Shown in pieces: positions 39,921 to 52,699 of a DNA stretch of 64,000 bases (the first letter of the stretch is position 1; each line of letters starts with the position of its first letter). A model generated the notes under the pieces. The model saw only the letters and a program-made list of their open reading frames with translations. It was not told the origin of the DNA and made no database searches. The position numbers and the translations under genes are program-made. Source of the stretch: Echinococcus granulosus (Eukaryota > Platyhelminthes > Cestoda > Cyclophyllidea > Taeniidae); assembly GCF_000524195.1 (NCBI RefSeq), contig NW_020170393.1, forward strand, positions 1,461,914-1,525,913. The letters run 5' to 3'.

Positions 39921-40566
39921 TGATATAATGTGCCTACATTGCAAGTGGTTATAAGATTAATACACTCCATGTTACTTTCAAGAAGGATACCTGGTTTTTA
40001 AGTTGCTTGTAGCCGAAGGTATTTTTATTCATTCCCGCAAAATTGTCTATTTTATGCAACTTTTAGTGCAGAAGACAGTGCTTTTGGAGGCTTCACGTAT
40101 GTTACTTTTTCAGATAGTCAGAAAGACATTTATTTCTGTCTCGAGTTTTGATGGCAAAAATAGAAATAAAAACGAATTACTTTACCCCTGTCATTCTAAA
40201 ACCTAAAATACTATCAATAAAATACCTGATGGCTTAAAATCAGCTAATCAAATGCATAAATCAGTGAAACAAGTGAAAATTAGCGAAAGTAGGGGTAAAT
40301 CTTTAACATCTAGGGGTGGTTAATAGGAAGACTTGCAAAATTCAAGCTTAATTCCATTCATTGATTATAAGGGTCCCGGTTCTTATCCCACGAACGACAA
40401 AATCCCATCGTGTCCCGAAATATAGCCCTCACATATTCTGAAGTAACATTCCAGCACTCCTCCCTCTCAATGGGGGAGTCGAGGGGTACTGAGAGTTACA
40501 ACAAAGGCTTTAAACGGTTTTTTCTCCTTCGTTTCAAAATAACACCCTTTTTACATCCCAAAACAT
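39921..40566. other. No supported gene
   Basis: AT-rich spacer. Nothing recognised. Confidence 0.4.
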
Positions 40567-40812
40567 TTACCTGTTTAAGCGACTCCCATATATATATGCT
40601 TTATTTTTCCACGCCTTTTGTCCAATCTCGATGAAGAGCTTGAAACGCTTAATTGCGTTTAGAGAGTCACGCAAATTTGCGTTGATGGGGTGTGGAATGT
40701 CGTGGGAGAAAGGGAAATGAGCTATTCTGCGAATTGTGCCCCTAATTGGATTTTCTCTGGCAGCCTGGTGCTCCGTGAGGTAACGAGACCTAGCCCCCTC
40801 TATTCTAGCCAT
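40567..40812 (-). CDS. Small open frame, unknown protein (81 aa)
   Basis: Starts with ATG at 40812 and ends with TAA at 40567. The protein is basic and soluble-looking, with HFPFSHDIPHPINANLRDS and IKRFKLFIEIGQKAWKNKA; there is no signal peptide, membrane segment or known domain. Local GC is higher than the surroundings. An AG (CGCAG) directly precedes the ATG, so it could also be an internal exon. No second copy was seen in the window. The length is within what chance would allow here. Confidence 0.2.
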   Translation of the reverse strand: MARIEGARSRYLTEHQAARENPIRGTIRRIAHFPFSHDIPHPINANLRDSLNAIKRFKLFIEIGQKAWKNKAYIYGSRLNR

Positions 40813-41379
40813 CTGCGTAGTTTGGATTTCAACTTTATCGTAATAAATTCCACCAGAGGAAATATAACATTACATATTTTCAAAGACAAAAAATAATCTC
40901 ACTCAACTAGTCAAGCCTTATTCTTTGCAAACTCTTAATGTCAATTTATGTGGAGCAAATGAGGTCAAAATACACGTATTTACGAATACGTATGCAACGT
41001 TCTAATTCGGTTTGTCGCAGTACGACTTCAAAAACCAAGTGGTATTTGTCCTTTTGTCACTGGATGGCAGTTGTTTATGGCAGAGTGTCAAGAAGAGATT
41101 GGTTGGATTCTAAGCACCAAGTGAGATGCAGACTGCTGTTAAGCTCTGAGGGTGACTGTGCCTTACTGCAATTAATATAATAACAATAATAGCACCTCTG
41201 GGTTGCGGTGGTACCAGGGGTATCGAAACACCACTTTCTTTTGAGTTGCTGCCTTAAGTAGAGCTAACTTTATTATTAAACTTGGTAAGAGATTTGTGCA
41301 AAAGTACTTGAATGAACTTTTGTGCCATCATCATTATTTGTTTAACTTCATGTTTTGGTTGCGTGGAGGTAGACGTCTC
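40813..41379. other. No supported gene
   Basis: AT-rich spacer. A short + frame at 40938-41180 has no support. Confidence 0.4.
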
Positions 41380-41510
41380 CACCACTTTACTACCAATGTG
41401 TGGCATGACTTCTAGGATCCTCAGAGCCCTACTGTACGTCAGCAATATATTTTTCACCTTATCATAATGACTTCTTCCGACTTTAGGAGACATTTCATGT
41501 GCTAAAATTT
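41380..41510 (+). repeat. E repeat
   Basis: GTGGCATGACTTCTAGGATCC, CCCTACTGTACGTCAGCAATA and TTCCGACTTTAGGAGACATTTC, in E order. Confidence 0.6.
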
Positions 41511-42069
41511 AGTACAAGTAGAGGAAATAAGGTATCATCTGAGAATGTTTAAATCCGACTTAGATTAGGAGCGGCAAAGAGTTAAGATTAAATTTGGTTT
41601 GTCACTTCCTTACTAGCATATTGTTCAATTAATTATCTTGAGTAAGGTTAAGTAATCCGCAAAACATGTTTAGAATTGGTCGATTTGTTTTGGTCACTAA
41701 TGGTCACAATGACCTCTTGGTACCAGTGGACGCCGAAATGATGGTGAAGCGATCATGTAAAGTATCAAACGCCAAGCTCCCTTGATACCTTGAATGCCAT
41801 TCCATTGGAAAGGAGGCGAAAAGAGGGGGATTTATTGCCAGCCTTGTAAATAACATGAACCTATAAATTAATGTTAAAGTGGCCAATGTGTAGCAAATAA
41901 GCACCTTGACAAACAACACATAAAGTAATCGAGAAAATAATTGTTTTGGGGGTATACTCACAGACGAAAGAAGGTTACTGTACTGGAGTGGATGGGGAGG
42001 GAAAGTGTCGGAATTCCAGTGAGCATTGATTGTTAATACTTCGGCCATCTGCTCATCTCTTTGTTTAGA

Positions 42070-42190
42070 TTTCGCGGGTACTTAAGGCTCCGTCTTTTTA
42101 CTTCTGCTAGGCGGCATGTCCGCTAAATAATGCTAGTAGCCCTTAGCTCTTCTATCATGCTCAGAGCTGTCTGTAAACCCGCTATAATAA
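42070..42190 (+). repeat. E repeat, partial
   Basis: GGTACTTAAGGCTCC and TTCTGCTAGGCGGCATGTCCG, then CCTTAGCTCTTCTATCATGC. It lies just upstream of R4. Confidence 0.5.
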
Positions 42191-45100
42191 TATCAAGTAA
42201 ATACGTGATACCTCTCTACCACCTGGACAGAATCTAGACTAATCTGGCTGAGCATACAGAAGGGCCGAGTTTTAATAAAAACTAGCTTTCACTAATTTTG
42301 TCAATAGATGTGCTTCATTAGTAATTGTGTCTTTTATGCGTAGATAAATCAAGAACTTGAGGATGCATTAGCATCACTAGCCAAACCACAATCTCCCTCA
42401 GGACAAATGAGGGCAATAAGCTTGAAGAATTTACCTTCTCTGTGATGCCCTATACTGTCTATAAGTTTGAACCTGGAGAACTAAAAGAAAAGCTAAATCA
42501 ATAGAGGTAAGACAGGTGGAAACTAAGTTTGGCAAGATTAAGAGAGGCAATTTGAACAAATAATCTGTTGCAGTTGTCAACTTTATTTAAAATTAAGCAA
42601 CTTCTACCAACTCTCTCCTATTTGCTCTCTCTAAATACATCCATAATTCAATTTTAGAACATAGCTGCTTAAACAGAATTAATCACAGCTAACAACTAAG
42701 ATAGCCCTGAAAATTTGTCGTCCAAATTACTTCCAAAATGCAGTTTCCAAGTTTTCAAAATTTTGTTACCAAATCTCTAGCCAATCCAGGCCCTAGTTGT
42801 ATTTTGAAGCGTATCATCGTTATATAATTAAAATGACAGATAAATGGCATGGTACCTCCAATTGTATGCAACATTTGCTGATGAGCAGTCTTATTATGAG
42901 GCGACCAATGGGGCACCTGCCTCTGCTGCCCCCAACAGGCGCGTGGGCTGTGAGCTGGTCCGTTGAAGCCTGCCGCAAATGGAATCAGTTGCAAAGGGGG
43001 AGGGGACGGTTGTGTAGTGGGCTTAAGACTTGCGTCCTACCTAGGCAATTACATCCATTAAGACTTGAGATTTATGTTTCCTAAATCAAAATATGGTGGG
43101 AGTATGAAAAAGTGTACATCACCAGACAAATCTGGGAAAGTATTCAAATAGGTGAGAGAAACAAAGGAAAGCCGCATCGGTGCACCAAAATACTCCTGAC
43201 TCTGCGATGAGTGACCTGCTTGGAAGATGACCTTTAATTATCAAGGTTTAGAGGATGGGTCCGGGGTCCGAGGTATTTATTTATGTAAACTGTCCTCTAA
43301 TACCTTTACTGGGCTGCTGTACACCTACTGTTTAAACAAATTTAGTGACCTATTTGTTAAACTCTTCAAATGCTTCGTTTCTCTGTACCATTCACATCCA
43401 AATTGTTATGAGGCGAATACTGCACTTTAAAGTATGAAAAACTGAAAATAGTTAGAGCTAAATTGTGGTATCTTGAGAAAGATCTCTGTGTCTTTGCTAC
43501 CTCGTGGATGACATAATGTTCCTAAAACTTTACTACACTTCCTGTTAAAGTAAATCAAGTGAAGTAATAAAAAGTGGAAAATTTGGAGCGGATTGTACGC
43601 TTTTTAACAACGTGCAGTTAGTGCTGCTTAGACTGCCCCTCGGCGCGTGAAGTTGAAACACCTGTTTGCAAATGAAGCTACTGCCTAGGTGGCAGGAGAC
43701 CAGCCTGACAGCCACCAGATAATTACATTGTCACTGTGATGTAATGAAGAAAACGTTGCCGGAGTCATGGTGACAATGCGATATGCTTACTGATGAAGGA
43801 TGCAGTATGTGCTTCCAGCTACTTACTCTATCAGAGGGTTGCTGACTACAAATAACTCAATTGTGGGGGAAATCGCAGGCGATACCCAGAGTAGCATGTA
43901 ACGTTGATAAGGTAAATTTAAGCGGAGTTATTTCGTTCCCGTTGATGTTAGGTCCAGGTTTTCAGGATTACTTAGATTTACGGAGCTACTGCTGAAGAGA
44001 ATTAGATATAGATGATGGATAGAATCACCTTACTTGGCTGTTTAGTTTTACACTCGCTATTCGACTTACCATCCCCATGGTCCGTTAAAGTAAACGTGGA
44101 TGGGATTATTTGAGTTTCTTGGGATATCTCTGGGATTTATTGACTTCTTGCTACCAATGACCAAATGTGAATGTCTGTAAGTTGTTATCTTGACAAAATG
44201 TGAGTAGGGTGTGAATTTTTTAGCAAAGTAATTTGTTATCCATTTCAACTTGTGTTAGATCCCTGCTATGAAAGGTCATTAAAGCTGTTGATTTTTCCTA
44301 TGTATAATTCCAGAGCTTAAAAATCTTTCTCAGTAGATAATTAAGGCAGAATTTAAGATGTCATTTACGTGTGATTGTACAACAGGGCCAAATAATAGGG
44401 TACTTTACTTACTTTTAACGATTGTTTGAAAAAGATTGCAAAACTTCAAAGCCGTGATGTAAAATATTAAGTAAATATAGAGGCTAGTATCTAGCAGATT
44501 TGTATTTAACTGTTGTTACCAGACCTAACGATGTCAAATAACATTTCAATCTACTAATTTATTCCAATCATTCATTCATTTGCAGCTTATAGCCTTTGCA
44601 TGATATAGAAGTTTACCTCATCGACGTCAAATATGAGCCACTCAGGTAATTGTCATCCCGTAACTCACTATAAGCTTCCATTTCGGATGGACGTGATATA
44701 ACTTTCCTAATTATGGATTTAGGGATGTTAAACTTTACTACTTCATGGCTGTGGTAAAAGGCACTACTTATTTGGTGTCTTTACCATAACCATTTTAACA
44801 AGCCAAACCTGCGCTAATGGTCATTGGTTTAATTAAACTTAGAAATACAATCAGAGTGTTCCTCTTTTCCAAAATGATAGCAGGATTATCACATTTTATG
44901 GATGGTAAGATGGCGCAAAGATGGTCTAGAGAGGGAGAATTGTTACCGTCAACATTAAAACTGGCATTAAGGCTTGTAGCACAGGTAGTGGTATCACACG
45001 GTTCCCCTAAATTCGCCAAGGCAGCTAGAGTTTTGTGTCAAGGGACTTATAATGTGTGCTAATTCTCGTGAAGTACTGCAGGTTCCCTTACGAGAGACAG

Positions 45101-48100
45101 CACCTTAGTAAATACTAATTACACAGCAAGAGCTCATCCATCGTTTTTAAGTCCCTAACCTACTGCAAGTGCCCTTAACGCCTTAGTGGGGCCAAATCTA
45201 GGTGAAGTGTTCGTTTTTATGAACCAGTGGACCTCATCTCATGCCTCTATGCCCATGTCACGCGAAAATAAGAGTCCCTTCATATTTGACCACTTATCCC
45301 ACGATTTTATATCCTCCAGGGTTCGGTTACTTACAAGGGTCTGTAGTTTGAAGTGAACTGTTTAGGACTACCCGCTGATTTTCCCATTTTGTACTAATGT
45401 CTAAACTACTTGTACCTGTATAATGAAGCGAAAGCGCGCTCAAAGTGCAACGTCTCTTCGCTTTGCTGTTGGTCTAGACCTAAGGTCATCTCTCGGCCCA
45501 TAATTGCAATGTTAACTTCCCTATGGTGTGATTTATGCGTCGGAGGCGTTTGCTACATCAAAAAATTTGATTAGGAAACAATAAACGAGAAGAAATATTT
45601 GCAAGAATAGAAGGTAGATGGTGCCATATTTTAGTGGTGGAACAGTAGAATATCTGATAATTTTGCATGCACCACTTTTGTGTGGATCGTTGTAATTTAT
45701 CCCCCCATCCGCAAACACTTCCTTCACTTATGGAAGGTTTATTGATGAAGTAATTTCTTAATCCTCTTACCAGTAATAAGTGATGTAACCAAATAAATAA
45801 TGCTGTCACTCTCTTCATCTACCTCTCCATTCCAGTCTTACCGTTAGTAACGTGGGGGTTGATTTTTTTGCAGAAAAGATTTTGCAATTAACACTAATAT
45901 AGGAGGGCGCGCAGTTTGTAACTTGGACAGAGCAACATTCCAGACAAAAGCAGTAGGTAATGCTCCAAAAGACTTTGGTAAGAAAGTTACCACAGAGATA
46001 AAGGGAGGCAATAAGACAGGGTGTAGTTCCTTCATTGCTCAAATTACCCTATTTTGAGGAAACGATTTCCAGTAGGAGCATGCGAAGTTGCAGTTGGCTT
46101 ATCTCACCATTCAAGCACAATTTACTTCGGAGTTAGCCTTATTCCCAATGAAATTCGTTGTAAGTAATGACTCAAAAGTTAAAATTTTAAATGAAGGAGT
46201 GATCATGAGACCAGATGGTTGCAATTTTGCTCATTCAAATCAAGTCGTTAGGCTATCAAGAGTGGTGGTAATAGACATATTTCAGTCCTATGATAACTCA
46301 AAAGGCGACATCACTAATACATTCTGAAGCGTCAGGAGTGGTAATAGTGGTAGTTGACCATTTACCCTCTTGAAATGCATATTCGTAGGAATGAACTCAT
46401 CTTGTGCAAGTCTAAGCTGTGCAGACTACCGAAGCTTGGAATTCACTTGTAAGCGAAGTACAGCTTTTGTTCATTCAAACGGAGTAAGATAAGGCCTTAA
46501 AGCAGGTCTCTTTCTCAATCTCCAGAATTACCTCCAAAATTAATTAAATATGACTGCTGAACTTTGTTAACGAACCAGTAATGAGCACAGAGATCTCCCA
46601 AATACCCAAATTTAAGGATGCTTTGGAAAAGAATTCTGACCAAGTTAAGGGAGTTTCGCGGTAGCATCTGACAAGGAAAGAATAACACAACAGCAAGCTG
46701 CTGTGGACATGGTGACGACAAAATGCTTCAATGACAAAGCAGGTAAACGTTGTTGGGAAAAAATGGAACTGTAGCAAAGATTGTTGACAATCAACCCCCA
46801 TGATTCATAGCCAATTACAGCAGCTTGTCATCAGCTTACCAAGTACTCCTCGTGTGTCAGCATCATGCTTCCCGATCACCACAGTTTCTTGTAATGTAGG
46901 GTAAATTCTCTTCCCTTCTCCTGCCATTTGAACAATTACTAAGAGTAGAGTAGAAAATGCGCAGCACTGTGGCCGTAATGTGCTTGAGAGGGGGCAAAAT
47001 AACTAAATGATCTCCTTCTCCAAAATTCTCTCTTAAATAGCCTCCCATAGCAATTATCTAACCGATGAAGCATAGGAGTTGACCAACAGATGACAATATC
47101 TACTGTGTGGTGGTTTTCCTGCCCCAATGAGAAGGGATCAGGAGATGACATTTAACAGATGGCTTTTGAATGGAAGAAGTAGTGATTATTATTAAACCGT
47201 CTACTTATTGAAAATGGAGGATCTTTGCAGGCAGTAAACACCTCTACAACTGCTAGAGCCAACCAGCGAACCGGTCGACTGTAGGTGGAAATGTCATGAA
47301 AAGGCGTATCGGTGGTCTGAAATCCACAAAGGTAAACACACTATATAACCACAAAATAATCAGAATATTGAAGTAAGTAAAACTGGAGAATGTCGGGCCA
47401 CTGAACCTCAAGAGAAGCACAATCTATCATTTTCGAGCTTTTGTGTAGCCTTTCTGGCTCTGCTTTGCTTTGCATCAATAATTTAAGTGTTAGTTACCCA
47501 AATTAACCCACTGAGCTCAGTGCCTGTTGGCCATTCTGATGAATAGCCCAAGTCGAGTTTGATGCCAGAAGGGCCACTGTGACAAAGCTTAAGGTCATTC
47601 CTTTGTTTCGTGTGCACAAATCATCATTTCGCAAGAAGTTGTTTCCGTAAAGCAAGTGAGGAGCCATCACTATAACAAAAAATAATTTGCTGCCCCCGAG
47701 AGGCAAATTGAATATTGAACATTTGCTGTGGAATCTTCATAACAGCTCAAAGTGGTAACCTCGAAATCCATAAATACTGGGCGATTTAAAAGTTAAAACT
47801 AAAGATAAAGATAAGATTAAGAAGTAAAGTTTATTACATGATTATGCTTACACATCAAAGCAATTTTAATGGTCTGTGGGTAGTAAAAGGAGAATTTGAA
47901 TGACAGCTCGCCCTTGACATTTTCACATGGAAGTGTGAAATGTTCGATTCTGGGTTTTAAAGATGTAATGCAATCTCCCACTGCACGTGAATGTAAAAGA
48001 AGCTGAAATACAGACAAGTGGATTGGCAGATACTACTTATTAATCAGTTAGTAGGGAAGTCTTCCCGCTGCTCACACAAATGCCTCCTTACAATTAGTCA

Positions 48101-48589
48101 GCAAGAGAAGTCGTTTTAAGCAGAGGGGAAAAGTAGCTAATCGATGAAAATAAAATTTGCCATTTTCTACTTTGTAACTGAAAGATGTCTGTAAATTTGT
48201 AATCAAGTCTACGATTGCCCATCTAAGCACCGTAGGTTAATCACTGTTGCTGCATCTCCTCAGGTCGCCGTTTCTGAATCAGTACATCCTCCACTTTTGA
48301 AAACGAAGTAAAATTTAAAAAGGGCGAAAAGTTGATAAAGGTCTCCCAAAGTGTTTCTGAATGACGGTGAGAGTTGTTTTCCTACACTTTGACCCATTCT
48401 TTCGTACAAAGACACAGTGGTTTTTACATGTGCCTACTGCAATGTAGGATACCTCCTTTCCCTCCCATTTTGGGCCAAATTCATAGTGCTACCTTGAGAA
48501 TCAACATTACCTCTCACTCTTAAGCCAGTTTATTATGTCAGGTTTCCCATTGTTTTCTTGCACACGAAAAACCAGTATTTTGCTACACA

Positions 48590-48760
48590 ATGGCATACTG
48601 TCTATTTTACAAAGAGGATGGTATAACCAAACTTGTTGGTAGAAGTCATTCTCCATCGGGACTAGCCACTTACATTATATGTCAGCTTATCAAGGTGAGA
48701 GGACGATTTAGAGGTCGCTATGCTGCTAACAACTGAGGCCTATCCTTAAGAAAGAAATGG
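48590..48760 (+). pseudogene. FYKED...ITKL/NRGL block, copy in R4
   Basis: Reads YCLFYKEDGITKLVG and, after a stretch, RKK near the end, with one in-frame stop where R6 has NNRGL. R6 (63800-63610, -) keeps the whole frame open: YCLFYKEDSITKLAGG, LASYIECRLIKDKGQF and NNRGLTLREKKK. R5 (57330-57480, +) has FYK and ANNRGLVLR, R2 (25690-25510, -) FYKMDKITKLANESD and SNRGRALKRK, and R1 (19780-19860) only SNRGLALR. This is the most widely shared coding-like block of the unit. The product is unknown. Confidence 0.4.
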
Positions 48761-49615
48761 GGATATTCCTTGCTGTTGACGAGTGAAAAGACGCCTAGGA
48801 AAAAGAATTTTGGAATAAGCATTCTTACTTAAGTCAGGTGGAAAATTCCTCCTCAGCAATCCCAGATACATTTGGGATTTTTCATCTCAAAATCCCTGTG
48901 AGGTGAATAGCTGTTAAATGTCCCAGATACCTAGAGCAAGTGAACCACCAATTCATTCTACTCATTAAATGATACAAAATTACTTTACTCTTCATATTTA
49001 TTTGAGCTGTGACGAGAAATTTTTGAAGTTGTACTGTTCTGAATCATTACCCATAACTCTGTATACAATTATGTCTTTCTGTCGGAGCTGAAGAGATATA
49101 CGAAAGCTTTGGACACAAAGCAATACAGAACAGCCACTTTTTGGGTAAAACACATTATATGAATAAAGTCTCTTTGTCGCGATTAATCACTTACTTTAGC
49201 CAGGCGTCACAAATACACGACAGGCATTATTTATAAGTTTATGTTTATGGTAAATTCCATCACAAAATAGTTGATGCAATTTAGAGCTGCAAAGAGGATG
49301 GAGAACGTGCCTGGTCTGAGGGTAATTGTTGCAGTAATCAGCTTTCAGCTAGAATAGGCACTGGTGCTGATCGTGCCCTTGAATGATCTCGACAAAATTG
49401 TCTTTTGTACCTCAGTTCCCTTGCCTACCGTCTCATTTCTTTTTAACTAAGGACATCGAAAGGATCCCGACAGTTGAGCAAGGAATATAGCGTCTTTTCC
49501 AAGTAAAATCATTCCCCTACCTCCTCGGTTCCAAAGGAATCCGTGCTCTAATGAAAGTGGAATATTTTGGTGTGTTGTATTAAAGATAGCGACGTGGCCC
49601 TCTCGAGTACCCAGC

Positions 49616-49810
49616 ATGAAAATGATGGGTATTTCGGTATCGGATAAGACTAATCATCAGTGTCAAGATGGGCTGAAAGTCTGTAGACACGAAAATCCCT
49701 CTACCGTAATGGTAAAGTGGGCCATTATGGAAATGTGGCAAACTCTGTGCTTAACTTTAAGAGTCATCAACTTAGAAGCAATAATGGAAGGAAAATCTGA
49801 GTGCTGCTAA
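49616..49810 (+). pseudogene. CRHEN block, copy in R4
   Basis: A 64-codon frame containing VCRHENPSTVMVKWAIMEM and RVINLEAIMEGKSEC, then a stop followed by EG and PDGITGQ in the same frame. R6 (62740-62560, -) reads VCRHENLFAIVVV, stop, VIKEICQ, KVINSKAIMKVQSECDQEGRSDSITEQ. The shared frame suggests a decayed exon. No domain recognised. Confidence 0.3.
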
Positions 49811-49900
49811 GAGGGCTAACCAGATGGGATAACAGGGCAATGTTTTGCAGGAGTTCTTTTGTACATCAGCGGTGATTTGGGGATTTGGCTGTTCCTTTGG

Positions 49901-52289
49901 TGTTCTGACGGAGAGCGGGAAGAATGCATGATAAGTGAAGCTTACAAATAAGCAAAATTATGTAGGCTGTCCATGATAATCGAACAAGACCTTGATCAAA
50001 ACATGCCGCCGTATTAGCCCCCTCCATTATGCTGCTGTGCATTTGGATTTCATTCATGTTCGACACAGTCTCACTAGTACACTCCATCATCTAACACAAT
50101 TTCTCCTCCGTCTGACAGAACTTCAATAAGACCAGTTGGAGGATTTCCGAGAGGATGATTTGTGTCCAAGTTGTGTGCATATGCCCTCTAGCCACCACTC
50201 CTAATTTATTATGCTTTTGGCCATCATTCCAATGGTGCAGTCTGTCGAACATGTCATTCCTGTTAACCGTCCACCCACAACCCTGTGAACGTGGGACGAA
50301 AAGTTCTACCCATACATTCGCATCCCTTTAAGGGTTCAGAGAGGGACCGGTGGCCATACCCAAAAAGGGTAAATTTAACTTGAGCTATTTGTTTTTTAAG
50401 GCTCTATATTTACAGAACGAAAAACGGCATCGGTTGTAATTTTTGCCTAGGAATGAAACATTCAAAAGATACAGAATAAAGTACAGTCCCAAAGGACTTA
50501 AATAGGTACTTTGCAGCTAGAAAAAAATTTAAAGTAATATTCTTGACGAATAATTGCCTAATCGTCCTTTTTTCATCAAGTTGCTCAGAGTAAAGGTAAA
50601 ATTAAAACTGTTTAAAGAGTTATTTTTGGTAAATTTTGCATCCAAAAATTTTCTAGGCGGCGATCTGACTGTCCCTGTGTTTACGCACTTTTGCAGCAGG
50701 TAGCTTACAGTGGAGCGTTGGAAGCAACTTCACTTGGACCCAATTTGACTGCCTCTTACTAGCTTGAAATATGCCTTGTATTATCCTTAGAGGCCAAGAT
50801 GAATCTAGTGCCATGCAAAAACTTTCAAGTAATGCAGTTCACGTCTCAGTAAAACCTTATCTTTCTACTACACAATAAAAAGTAAAGGAAATGAATTTCA
50901 CACTCCAAAAGAAGGAAAAGAGGTGAATTTTTTAGTGATCTTTATTTAGCTGAATTAAGAAGGGTATTTATGTGAGCGTAACTCTCTTCTGTTAATCCAT
51001 CCTTTAGATGACGTTTCAACGGAACAACAAACTGTCTTATTGCTTCAACCTCCTTCAGTAGGCGAAAACTGGAGCAGTGTGGTGAGAAGGAAGGGCTTAA
51101 ACAGGCCCTCGCATTTCTAAATTTAATCCACTAAGTGCACAAGGAACTGGTATTTAAATGCGCAGTCTTGGAAGACCGATAAAATTGAGGAATCAGCGCA
51201 GTGAAGACCTTAATCCAAGTCGAAAGTTGAGGGTGAGGATTGAAGGTGACAATATGAATAAATTATTTGTAGAGCAATATACGAGAATTAGCAAAGTTTG
51301 TTATTTAGTCGTGTAGTTTCCCAAAAGCAGTAGCGATTAACTATATTAGGGAAATGGCACCATGAAATGCATTTTTAGTGCTACACTTTAATGATCTGTT
51401 TAATTCTTCGTTTACGTTTTTCAGGCTCTACCTTTGCACACTAGTTGAGACAAATTGCCACAGGGAGCAGAGATTCTAAAACATTCCGCTCGCTTGGTCC
51501 ACTGAGGTTAGTTTTTTGCTTGTGGTGATAAAAGGAGCCAAACCCCTGAAGACCACGCAAAAGGGGAAAAGTTACTCTCAAAATCCTTCTAAGATGGTGC
51601 TTTATGCCTTATTGCATGTCACATGAGTGAAATTTAATTATCAAGTACCTGCTCCATTCCGAAGGTTGTCAAACACCACATTCCATCAAAGAAGCACATC
51701 TTGTGTAATAGCCTTCCCAATTATTTGTAAGCATATCGAGCACTTTGCTTGACGGATATGAAACACTCGCACCTTGATCTTCTAAGGGAGACTGTACACT
51801 ATTTATGTAGCTGTTTTAAGTTAATTTTATGAGAGATTATTGTTTTGCGTTAAAATTAGTGAGTCTCCTGGATAAACAGCAGTTGATTGTAATGAGAAGT
51901 CTGAAATAGAATAAGGGACGGAAAAGTAAATTTCTGAACAATACTTCCCAGCTGTTAAAAAAAAAATATTCCTGGGTCATAGATTAGCCAACGTCTCTAC
52001 TGTGAAAGACAGGTAGCCGCAGATAATGGTTGCATTGGGTAGTTCAGTGCCCAACATCATTATCGTGTTGCTGATATGCCAAGGCTCGTCGGTGGTTGGA
52101 GCGAAGCCGACAACGTCCTATACTTCGAGCTTGCTGGACACGGTGGATTGGGAAACCCAAGGCCTCGTGGACATCATGGGCACAGTGGGATTTGTGGACC
52201 ACATGCGTAAAGGGAATAGAGACCATGAGGTAAATGAGGCAAGAAATGATGTCCTGAACAAAAAACTTGCACAGCTAAAGTGGCAAAGT
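49901..52289. other. No supported gene
   Basis: Between R4 and R5. The 89-codon + frame at 52026-52295 is the most protein-like piece (GSSVPNIIIVLLICQGSS resembles a membrane or signal segment), but it overlaps an equally open frame on the other strand and has no recognisable match. 50230-50400 is GC-richer without a clear feature. Confidence 0.35.
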
Positions 52290-52699
52290 CAATGAAAGGC
52301 TAATCGCCTTATGCTTTGATTCCTGTAGCCACGATTTTACAATTTTACGGGTAAAATTACCTACATAGTGGTCAATACAAACAGGAGAAATACCGGTATT
52401 TCTCATATTTCGGTCATTTAGACAAAAAGAGCCTTTATGCCCTTCCCTCATTACCAACTCATTATTCTGCATTAGTATCCAGACAACTTTTTTCGGTTAT
52501 AATGACAAAAGCTTATTCTAGATGCAACGGTTCCTCCTCTGGGAGGTTCGTCCAGACTTGAAATGAAACTCCGATTCTTAATTGAGAAGCTAATTTACCA
52601 CCAATGCAAATTCATGCGTCGCGGGGCTTCAGCACATCTAAAAATTAGGAAAGGAGAAGAAATTTTTACTGATACATGCAGCGTTTAGTGCGACATTTA

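Larger units (their letters stand above)
42600..49900 (+). repeat. R4: long unit copy, + orientation
   Basis: The fullest copy. 42610-43930 matches R2 33040-31030 (reversed), including a 22-base exact block at 43709-43730. 44790-45560 matches R2 30290-29430. 45640-47560 matches R5 52700-55620. 48420-49440 matches R6 63960-63000 (reversed), over more than 1 kb in long, nearly gap-free runs. 49600-49860 matches R6 62790-62540, including an exact 19-base block at 49679-49697 and 62720-62738. Coding-like stretches inside it are interrupted by stops. No LTR, terminal inverted repeat, transposase or reverse transcriptase was recognised. Confidence 0.8.
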
